Shown here: in pieces, positions 52,365 through 61,770 of the stretch
How positions within the stretch are numbered: position 1 is the stretch's first letter
How the letters are laid out: every line of letters begins with the position of its first letter
Assembly: GCF_965638725.1 (NCBI RefSeq)
Contig: NC_134949.1
Span: 126,230,294-126,294,293 of the forward strand
Source of the DNA: Aptenodytes patagonicus
Lineage: Eukaryota > Chordata > Aves > Sphenisciformes > Spheniscidae
Length of the DNA: 64,000 nucleotides
Direction: 5' to 3'
The notes under the pieces: generated by a model
The model's database searches: none
Seen by the model: the letters and a program-made list of their open reading frames with translations, nothing else
Told to the model about the DNA's origin: nothing
Translations under genes and position numbers: made by a program

Positions 52365-55300
52365 TCATTTCCCGCCCCCCCCCCCCAAAGAAAGTTCCTA
52401 AAAGCTGAAGACCTCTACATCCAAAATTCAGCCTTCTAACAAAAGATATGTTTTTCTTGGTGACCATTCACAGACCTGTTTTAGAGTAGTTTGTAATGCT
52501 TTAGAAATTAACTCTAGGTTGAAAATACTTGCATTAGTGTTAGGAGGAAAATTAGAGCCAAAACTTAATCTGTGTCAGTAGTCCCTGAATTTGTCTGTGT
52601 GCAAAGAACTCCTTTGTGCATTTGACTGTATTTCCTAGACCTCTTTCACTTCCCACTTGGAAATACTTAACTGCTTGGTCTTCCTCAGTGGTCCTGTACA
52701 TTTTCCTTTTTCTGTGTCCTTGTGAAATACAGGGGTGGAGGGGAAGACCCCAAGGAGCTGTGAGAGTTAATGCCACTCCTTAAGCAGATGATGGCCCCTT
52801 CCTTGAAGGCCTGGCCGTTTTTTGTCCTACCACCAACTGTAGTGGACCCTTACTGTCTGTTGGCTCTTCTTGCTGACTGATACACTTCTGCTTTTTCCAG
52901 TTGAGCAACTCGGCCTGCTCTGGCTTTACAGCCATGTGTACTTAGGCAAAATACTTGAATAAACTGCATTGTTTGTAACCATCCTCTCATCACATCCCTC
53001 TTTGAAGAGGGAAATTTTCACAGAGCCATGTTAAACCTGCAAAGAGAATGTTTATTCCTGTGTCGTTAGAGAGGAATTATGTAGTTAAAAGTTTACATGG
53101 CCGTATTTGCAACATAGCTGTCCTTTGGAAAATTCTGGGGGAAAAAATGGACTTAAGCAAGTCACATTGAAGTGCTACTGAAAAGACAACTGACAAGTTC
53201 TTGATAGCACCAAGGCATGGATTACTGTGGTATGTCCTGGGAAAAATTGCTTTGCTAGCCAATACTCTGTGTGTGCATAAACTATACAAGGTTGAGTGTT
53301 TAAATAAGATTTATCTGAAACAGGCAGTTCACTTTTTTTTTTAATTGAAAATTTTATATGGAGATGCAGAAATCTTTTAAGACTTTAACACTACATCAAC
53401 TGTTATTTGACAGTTCTTTAGGAAGCATGGAAAGGATTTCACCTTTAAGGAAATTATTCCATCTTGTAGAGGCACTCGTTCACCTGATTTTTTTTTTTTT
53501 TTTACTTGATGAGGTGTAACATTGACTGAAAGGAAAATGGGATCAAAACTTTGAAAAAAGGGATACAGTCTTTTTAATTCAGTCTTCAGGTGATGTTAGG
53601 ATGTCTATCCCACTTACTGTCAAGCCTCATTACTGAGTTTTCCAAAAATTGATATTTTGTACTTTCAGGTCTTGCCATTTTCAGATAAACGCTATGTAAA
53701 AATCAAATTTTCTGCTGCTTAAAATAAATGATTAATTATTTCAACCTATTCAGTGTGTCTTTTTAAATCCTGTTAAGATGAACTTCCAAACTGATAAATT
53801 ATACCCATCCAAATTCTTCCTAGTACTTTGGGACTTTCAATTCTAACTTCTGGCTTTAGCTCTGACAAGAAGGCAGAACTGCACTTGATCTCATCTGAAC
53901 CTTGAGGGAAAGGGAGGAGGCAGGCAAGTTTAGCTCCCAGGTGATTTTTCCTGCTTACACCCAAATAACTGAGACGTTCTTGCTTCAACTTTTCGTCAGT
54001 TCATTTCCGTATCGGACAGAAATCCAGCACAGAAAACATTAACTTGAGAAGATGAAGCTTCTGATCATCTGGAATGGATTCAAGTAACATTTTGGACTGT
54101 TGCTGTCTACTGCCCTAAACTACAAAACAAGAAGGAATACACATTGAATGTCCCTGTCCCTAAGACAGCCAGCCACCCTGGGAGTGTTTGTTTCTTACCT
54201 CGGGAGAGCCCGGAGGGTGGTTACTGTGCTCTGTGTTTTGTTCCCCGGGAGGTGGCGCACATGGTTTGTTTTTCAAATAGAAGAGTTTTGAGCCCTTTCG
54301 CAGCAAATTCTGTTGTCTTGCTTGAATTCTAGTAAAAGTACTCACAATTTTTCTCTTTTTTAAATATCCTACCTAAAAAGGTCCTTAACTTGGGGTCTCC
54401 TGATCATTTGGTAATATCCCTCTTCCCTCCCCCTAAAAGCATCTTTTAAAAAGTCCATTCTTTTTAAGCCCTGAGCTTTTATCTTTAAAGGTATGCATGT
54501 TGATAAACTTCGGGGATTGGTCAAGCCAGACAGATCACCAACTGTTTAGTATGGTAGTTTTATTTCACACTTTGGAAAGCTAGCTGGTTTTGCTTATTGC
54601 TGTCCTGATATTCAGTAAAGCCTACCTATTATTACACAGCTCTGCTCACAGAGGTACTGTACAAGTTTTCAGTTTTTTTCTTGTGCTTAAACTTCTCCTA
54701 TGCTTCTGAAATTGCACCTTCAGAGTGCAATTCAGAGCACCCTCTGTGCTTCAGGCTTATTGAATCCAAAACTGTAAAACTCACACTTCTCTCGCTCATC
54801 TTTTCCCATTAAAGCTGGTCCATCTAAACAAAACACCTTTTAAGTTTGTGTATGAAACACAAAAGTAAGAATTTATTGCAAGAATACAGCTTTTTTGGTA
54901 ACCACAGTGCAGTATAGACAAATACCTGAAGGTTTGCAATTCAAGTGCTCGATGCAATTTTTCAGGACAACGTGTAATTCTGATGGCCACTTAAACTGTA
55001 AACATTAACTATTCTTCCCTTTCTGCACCAAAACAAATTCTTTTTAAAAATCAATGGTTTGGATTTTTTGTTTTCCTTCTAGAGGCTTACAAGTAACGTC
55101 TGCCTATACATTGACTCATCATTTGTTTTTCTAGGAAATTCAATAGCTTTTCCTAAGAAATACAGGTTATTGTAAAGACTACAAGAATCTATGCTGCCAG
55201 TGTATACATAAATATTAGCATATTGGATTTTTATAGTCGTTAGCCAGATAAAACTACTTTTTATGAGTAAACAAGGTATTGTGTTATTCAGCTTATTTAT

Positions 55301-55729
55301 TTCCATGCACCCAGCACTGTTCTGAAGTACTATGCATGAGAATACTACTTACTTTTCCTTTGGTTGAGTTTCTTTTAATTGTAACCTTAACATTAACTTC
55401 AGCTTTCTATATTCTTACTCTGTGAGGTTTTTTTATCGTTGTACATCTTGGACATTCTCTAAGCTGGTGTTTTATACTGATTTTTAACTGCTGATGTATT
55501 TTTACATAGCTTTCTAGTTTGCTCATATATTGCCTTTCATTGACTAACTTGTACCACCTTTTTCCCACACCGTCCTGGAATATCAACCCACTGTGGCTGC
55601 CCATGTCTGTTGCCATCCTGGCCCATCTTCCCCCTCTCTAGAAGACAGGTCTGAAAGAAATCCAGCTCTCTCACTGTGTGTGCAGACTGGGCTTCAAAAG
55701 TGGATTTACTGTGTTTTTTTCTCTTTTAG
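52365..55729. other. Intergenic DNA
   Basis: Unique AT-rich sequence with short T runs (for example 53490-53503). No gene, RNA or transposon is recognised. Confidence 0.7.
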
Positions 55730-55920
55730 AACTCCAGCATCACCTTCAGGTGACCTGAGCCCATCACAGCGGTGTCAGCCCAGGTCCCTGTTGAGTAACC
55801 TGGTGTTGGCAGAATGGATCAGGGAAGAGCTCCAGGACATACCACAGGATGTCATCTCATCAAGATACAAGTGCTTTGGGATTGCTGATAGCAGGGACCT
55901 TGTCAATCCAGCTCCTTCTG
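55730..55920 (+). other. Exon-like block of unknown identity
   Basis: 191 bp bounded by a strong acceptor (GTTTTTTTCTCTTTTAG) and a GT donor (CTTCTG|gtaaat). One frame is open throughout (63 codons, incoming phase 2, outgoing phase 1), the other two contain stops. The peptide is polar and protein-like, with LSNLVLAEWIREELQDIPQD and SSRYKCFGIADSRDLVNPAP. I do not recognise the family. It is not BACE2, and does not resemble FAM3B or MX proteins as I remember them. It could be an exon of an unknown or lineage-specific transcript, a decayed mobile-element fragment, or chance. No partner exon is evident. Confidence 0.25.
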
Positions 55921-56235
55921 GTAAATCTCTACTTGATTGAGTGGGCTTACGGAATTGTTTACATCCAGACTTGGCTGTAGGCCATGTGGGATTGCACAGA
56001 ACTGTGCTAATAGGGACCTGTAGGCCTAATGACGGTTGCTGACAGCAGCGTTTCAAGAAAATAGACAACAGAGATCCTGTAGGATTGTGCAAAGCCATAT
56101 CAAAGTATCCAGCATTTAATAGAAGGATTTTCCTCTCCCTCTCATTTTGCCCTTCTCCCTGCCCTTGCCTTCTCTTCTGAAAAGTTTGGGCCGCTATGTA
56201 TTAAAGGTGACTAGATTTGGGCCCATTATGTATTG

Positions 56236-57456
56236 GAATCATAGAATCATAGAATCATTGAGGTTGGAAAAGACCTCTAAGATCATCGAGTCCAACCGTC
56301 GACCCAACACCAACACCCACTAAACCATGTCCCTAAGTGCCTAATCTACTCGTCTTTTAAATACCTCCAGGGATGGGGACTCAACCACTTCCCTGGGCAG
56401 CCTGTTCCAATGTTTCACCACTCTTTCAGTAAAGAAATTTTTCCTTACATCCAATCTAAACCTCCCCTGGCACAACTTGAGGCCATTTCCTCTCGTCCTA
56501 TCACTAGTTACTTGGGAGAAGAGACCAACACCCACCTCACTACAACCTCCTTTCAGGTAGTTGTAGAGAGCAATGAGGTCTCCCCTCAGCCTCCTTCTCT
56601 CCAGGCTAAACAGTCCCAGTTCCCTCAGCCGCTCCTCATAAGACTTGTTCTCCAGACCCCTCACCAGCCTCGTTGCCCTTCTCTGGACACGCTCCAGCAC
56701 CTCAACATCCTTCTTGTAGTGAGGGGCCCAAAACTGAACACAGTATTCGAGGTGCAGCCTCACCAGTGCCGAGTACAGGGGCACCATCACTTCCCTACTC
56801 CTGCTGGCCACACTATTTCTGATACAGGCCAGGATGCCATTGGCCTTCTTGGTCCCCTGGGCACGCTGCCGGCTCATGTTCAGCCGGCTGTCGACCAACA
56901 CCCCCAGGTCCTTTTCCACCAGGCAGCTTTCCAGCCACTCTTCCCCAAGCCTGTAGCGCTGCATGGGGTTGTTGTGGCCGAAGTGCAGGACCCGGCACTT
57001 GGCCTTGTTGAATCTCATACAGTTGGCCTGGGCCCATCGATCCAGCCTGTCCAGGTCCCTCTGCAGACCCTTCCTACCCTCAAGCAGATCAACACTCCTG
57101 CCCAACTTGGTGTCATCTGCAAACTTACTGAGGGTGCACTCGATCCCCTCATCCAGATCATCGATAAAGATATCAAACAAGACCGGCCCCAAAACTGAGC
57201 CCTGGGGAACACCGCTCGTGACCGGCCGCCAACTGGATGTAATTCCATTCACCACAACTCTCTGGGCCCAGCCGTCCAGCCAGTTTTTGACCCAGCGCAG
57301 AGTACACCTGTCTAAGCTGTGAGCCGCCAGCTTCTCTAGGAGAATGCTGTGGGAGACGGTGTCAAAGGCCTTAATGAAGTCCAGGTAGACCACATCCACA
57401 GCCTTTCCCTCATCCACTAGGCAGGTCACCTGGTCATAGAAGGAGATCAGGTTGTA
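56236..57456 (-). mobile_element. Young CR1 LINE, 5'-truncated, antisense to BACE2
   Basis: The minus strand carries the 3' ~1.2 kb of a CR1. Its 3' end (low coordinates) has the terminal octamer-type repeats (complement of ATCATAGAATCATAGAATCA) and the standard 3' UTR. The 5' end stops abruptly at about 57456, inside the reverse-transcriptase domain. The coding part is intact over more than 360 codons, and divergence between internal and end motifs is low, so the insertion is the youngest CR1 in the window. Confidence 0.95.
56341..57429 (-). pseudogene. CR1 ORF2 fragment: reverse transcriptase, C-terminal part (362 codons)
   Basis: Non-LTR retrotransposon polymerase fragment. From the N-terminal side: [15 protein letters not shown] (residues 14-28, fingers/palm), a [12 protein letters not shown] block (about 71-82), the catalytic FADDTKLG (about 103-110, with the two aspartates), a [10 protein letters not shown] thumb-region block, [14 protein letters not shown], then [20 protein letters not shown] before the stop. 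The first Met is internal: the frame continues 5' to about 57456 ([11 protein letters not shown]) where the element is truncated. It lacks the endonuclease and the N-terminal RT, so it cannot retrotranspose on its own. Uninterrupted reading suggests recent insertion, not function. Confidence 0.9.
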
Positions 57457-60400
57457 TTAAGCTATTGCTGCTAATACCGAGGAAACTTTGCCAGTCAACG
57501 TCTTCTAACTGGATGAAGTGCAATTGAAAATATATTTTCCTTGTGTATCTCTGGATTAACAAGCATAAAAAACCCACACAAATATGCCCCACCTTTGTGT
57601 TGTTTAACAGGCCAGCAACGTCCTGGGAGCTAGACTCACTAGCTTTACAAGTTTTCTTTCTAGCTTATCAGCTGCAAGTAATCATTGCTTGCTTTTTGCC
57701 TTTTTTTATATGATCCATTTTTGCATATCTGGGGAAAGGTGTTAAGATTTTAATATAACCACAAAAGAAGTATCTAAAAGCTGTCATCTTGTTCTAAGTA
57801 TTTGCTCCTGGGTTTCATAAAGCCATTCAAGGTATACCAGGGAAAAAAAAAAGTCATTGTATTAAAATATACATTTAAATCCCTATTTCTCCACATTACT
57901 CTTCCTGCTACCACAATTCAGGATGCTGGGGTTCTACCTGAATTATGGGCACAGGCACACGGTGAATCATGGCTGACTTACGGCAGCTTAAAGAACTGCT
58001 CTTCCACATTGCCACCCCTATTGTCCACGTGTATGTTCTTATCTGTCCCAAGTCTTCGGTAAAATTAGTTAATTTAAACATGAGCTGCATATTTTATGTA
58101 GGCGGTCTAGTTTTTCTAGTAGCCCTTGAAGTCCTTGTGACCTCTGCAAGCAAAGATTAGGTACAATATTCTTTCTCTGCCTTACAAACTCTGCCTCCAT
58201 TTTAAATCATTAAATTCTTTTAACTCAGCCTGGCAGGATTAAAAATACATTGTTGGCCATTTGTGGATGAGCAGAAAACATGTAAGTTAAATAGCTACGA
58301 GGACTGGAATGACACTTTTGCGAATTTGTTAGCCAAGTAGGGTGGATGCAGAAAATACCTCTCCAGGTACAACGGCTCAAAGGGCAAGCAGGAACTTGCT
58401 CTGTTGTAATTTTACAGTGTTAGCAAATGCCCATAAACTTTCGCTAAGGACTGTGGCTTTTGTGATGGTAAGACAAGACTAACACATAAGCACTGCATAC
58501 ATACATTCACCTGTTCCGTTTAGTGTCTGCAAGAGTCGTTTGTTCCCTGAGTAGATTTCCTGTGCTGCTTACCACCAAAGGGTCTTACAGCCTCACAAGC
58601 ATCGAGAGTGAAGATTAATGTTCTGAAAGTTTTTTTCTAGCCTTTCAAATTACAGAATGAATGGTTACAGAATAAGGACAGAAATGATACTTCGAAAGTG
58701 TTCTGCATCCCACATCTTCGATTAATTACTAAAGAAAGAACAGTATCATGTTTCTTCTGCAGACACCAAAGTGAGATACCTGAAGTAAAACATTTTAAAG
58801 TTTCCAAGTCCTTTGGTATTTAAAACCCCCTCAGCTAGAGACCACTGGATCCCTGGGCTTTGGCAGGCAAGCAAACCAATTACTGTGTTGCCTGGTTTTG
58901 TAGCAAATCCCTGGGTGTAGGTCAACGTAGTTTAGGCAGTAATGACAACTAAGTAACCTGCTACATTTTTCTTGTGGGTAAAAGCAGGTAAATTGGTAGT
59001 TATCCAATAGACACCGATCACTAATGATGGGGTGTTTTCTCAGTAAGGTGTTGAGGTGGTGACAAAGCTCCTAGGGGCTTAAAAGTTTTATCTGTGGAGT
59101 CTGTGACCCACCAATGCTCATACAATAAATTTATTTCTAAATTAAATTATTCTGAGTCCTAGTTAGTTTTCCTTGCTTTAATAAAAGTAGCAGAATTTTT
59201 CATTTGGCTACCACAAACTGTAGCATTTTGGGTTTAAAGACACATTATTTTTACTTTAAAGGCTGGAAATGCACTCTTCAATAGTTTCAATCATTTATTA
59301 GCAGAGACATCATTTTCTGATGTGCCATCTTGCAGGATAACAGTTTCTGCAGAAATAATTGCATATTTGGAAAAGTAACCCAAGTGTTGTCCTTAACTTT
59401 CTCTTGCCCACTCATAACTCCTTTTCCTTTTTGTCCTATGCTTTTCATTTCTTAAGTTTATTTGTCCCGTGCTGCCACTTTAATTATTCACACACCTAGG
59501 TTTTATTGGATGTTGCTTTTCATTTGCAAGATCCAGTACATTTGAAAATAACCAGCAGCAATTACTCCCTCAGGTTTTACCTGCCATTTATAGGATACTA
59601 TAATATCACACTCACAGACGAGGACAAGAAACACCTCTTCTCCAGGGACTGGAAACATCTATAGCTTTCATGGGTGTCCTGGGAGGAAGGCAAAAGCCCA
59701 GTCTGGCTGCAGTCCTGTATGTGCCCTCCTGCAGGATTTTATTCATCTGTTTGCTGAAGTAAAAATAATTTCTGTGCATTATTAGAGGCAGAGGGAATGA
59801 AGAAGCTTAAGGGAAACTAAATCAGAGAGTTTTAAGGGCAAATACTAATTCACAGTGTAGTTTGAGCAAGTTTCAAAATGAAATCACTAGCTTCCTTGTT
59901 TGGGTTTTGCCCAACTCAGAGGTCTTCAGCTCAGTTTCCTGAACATGTTTGAGTGGCTACTTCAGTCCTTAGAAGTTGTCTTTGATGTGAGCTGTGATTT
60001 CCTCAGTTCAGGGTCAGGGCTGACTGGTGCTGGTGGGGCTCAGCGCCCACACAGGCCTGTAAACGCCCACCAACCACAGCATATTGAAAACTGGAAAAGA
60101 GAAAAGCAAGCCCAATGTGTGGGGCTCCATTGCTTTTATCTCGCCTCATCGGCTACAGACCAGAAAGCGTGCATTGCCAGCACTGTGCTGTGGTTTCGCG
60201 CCCTTTACATCTGGCCTGGGAGGTTGGTGAGCGGGAGAGAAGCGGGTATGCTGCCCCGCATCACAAGCACAAGCAGTGCCAGGTTTTTGAGTGAGGACAA
60301 AGGGACCTGGGGACTGACCAAGCTACCCCACCAGGAAGGAAACGTCCGGGCGAGGGTGCGCGTTGCTCTGCTCGCAGCACCGTCAGGGCCCACCGCAAGA

Positions 60401-60839
60401 AAAGGTAAACCAAGGGCTCGGCCCGGTGGGCTGGTGCCCGTGGTAGGGCTTGTGTCATCCCGGTGCTGTGGCGGTGGGTGGAGGAAAGAGGAGGGGGCCC
60501 CAGTGGGGCCCTGCCCCATGGCCTCAACAGCTGAAACACCAGGCTGACCCTGATCATCGCCAGCAACAAGCCTGCCCTTGCTTGCCATTTGCTTTCTGGG
60601 TTGGGTTCAGCAGACTTAAAAATAACTGGTTCATTTTGAGATTTGGAGGGAAACAGCTTTTTGAAGGGGCTGCCAGATGGTGTGTGAGCCTTCCTTTCGA
60701 TCCCGCCGGCCAGCTGGTTTCTTTCTGTGGAAAATAACTTTTAGCACTATCTCTTATGTCTTGGTTTTTAGGTGGCGTCTATGGTTGCGTTTCCTTGGTT
60801 CAAAAGGGGGTTAGTTTGGCAGATGAATCCTCCTTCCCC
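57457..60839. other. Intergenic DNA, rising in GC toward the CpG island
   Basis: AT-rich and featureless to about 59,900, then increasingly GC-rich from 60,000. The long frames here (for example 59900-60547 on the + strand and its antisense partners) have no recognisable family, arise in GC-rich DNA where stops are rare, and are not accepted as genes. Confidence 0.6.
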
Positions 60840-61202
60840 TAATCCTACATGCCCTCTCCTCCCCCAGAGCAGCCACAGCCGTTACAAGCGCCAGGCTCTT
60901 CACCGGCTTTACCAAGGAGAGCGAACGTGAGGCCTCGATGCCGCCCAGTCCTCTCGGACACCACCGAAGGGCAAAGCGGCCGGGAAGGCGAGAGGGGCGT
61001 CGCGCCTCCCCGGCCGCACCCCGCGCCGTGGCTGTGGCCGTCCCCCGACCCCTGGCTCCGCTCCCCTGAGGTGCCCCGAGGTTCCCGCACCTCGCCCGCC
61101 GAGGTGGCGGCTGCCGCCGCCGCCGCCTCCTCCGGTGGCCCTCCGTGGCCTCCCCGTCAGAGGAAATCGCCCAGGGCAGCGGGGTGCGGGGCTCGGCCGG
61201 CG

Positions 61203-61232
61203 GTGCCGTGCCGTGCCGTGCCGTGCCGTGCC
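61203..61232. repeat. (GTGCC)6 minisatellite in the CpG island
   Basis: Six perfect tandem copies of GTGCC, followed by GTCGGCGGC. Confidence 0.95.
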
Positions 61233-61299
61233 GTCGGCGGCGCCGGGGCGGTGCGGCGCTGACAGGTGGCCGCTCCCCTTCCCGCGCCGTCCCGGTGGC

Positions 61300-61434
61300 T
61301 GCAGGACGAGGCGGGGGGGTCGGCCCTGCCCGTCCCGAGAGAAGGAGAGGGGGGACGACGAGGAGGAGGAGGAGGAGGAGGAGGAGGGGCGGGCAGCCCG
61401 CCGCCGTCCTGAGTAATGGAGCTGAAACGGCAAC
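61300..61434 (+). other. Candidate first exon ending at a consensus donor
   Basis: Within the CpG island the sequence reads CCTGAGTAATGGAGCTGAA, and 19 bases after the A of ATG (61416) it meets CAAC|gtgagtag, a near-perfect donor (61435). If translated, it would encode M-E-L-K-R-Q plus one base (phase 1), with G at -3 and +4 of the ATG. It may instead be an untranslated exon. The transcription start is unknown; the left limit is a guess. Confidence 0.35.
61360..61387. repeat. (GAG)n trinucleotide repeat
   Basis: About nine GAG units after GACGAC, just 5' of the candidate ATG at 61416; low-complexity GC-rich DNA. Confidence 0.9.
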
Positions 61435-61770
61435 GTGAGTAGCAGCCCCGCGGCGAAGGGGGCTCGCCCCGCCGAGTGAGGAGGGAGGCGCGGAGGGCGC
61501 CGGTGCTGCCGCCCGGTGCTCCCGGCGAGGCAGCCGTCGCCTCGCTCCCGCCTTGCGCCCTCCTCAGGTGGGTGTCCCGGAGCCGCTCCCCGGCCGGCAG
61601 GGCGAGCCGAGGCCCCTCTCGCCGCGGGGAAGGGGCGGGAGGGCTGTTCCCGACGGCGTCCCCTGAGGCGAGCGGGGGCCGAGCCCTCGGCCCGGGGCGG
61701 AGGGGCCGGTGTCTGGCCTGGCGGCTGGGCCCCTGGCCAACATCTGAAAATGGCTGGACACCCAGCTTTT

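Larger units (their letters stand above)
60840..61770. promoter_or_regulatory. CpG island, probable promoter of the next gene
   Basis: About 930 bp, very GC-rich with many CpG (for example runs of CCGCCG and GGCGCC near 61090-61300 and 61440-61700), in an otherwise AT-rich window where CpG is depleted. It contains GGGCGGG-type Sp1 sites (for example at 61387-61393), no TATA box, and overlaps the candidate first exon. In vertebrates FAM3B commonly lies downstream of BACE2 in the same orientation, so it may be the FAM3B promoter; this rests on synteny, not on sequence in the window. A bidirectional or non-coding promoter is possible. Confidence 0.7.

Noticed and set aside
56410..57198. 262-codon + strand open frame
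   Set aside because: It is the antisense shadow of the CR1 reverse-transcriptase frame on the minus strand.
59900..60547. 215-codon + strand frame and overlapping minus-strand frames
   Set aside because: GC-rich DNA near a CpG island makes long chance frames; the translation shows no domain, no codon pattern and no splice structure.
60909..61433. 174-codon minus-strand frame in the CpG island
   Set aside because: Composition is dominated by Arg, Ser, Gly and Pro from CpG and GAG repeats; several frames are open on both strands at once.
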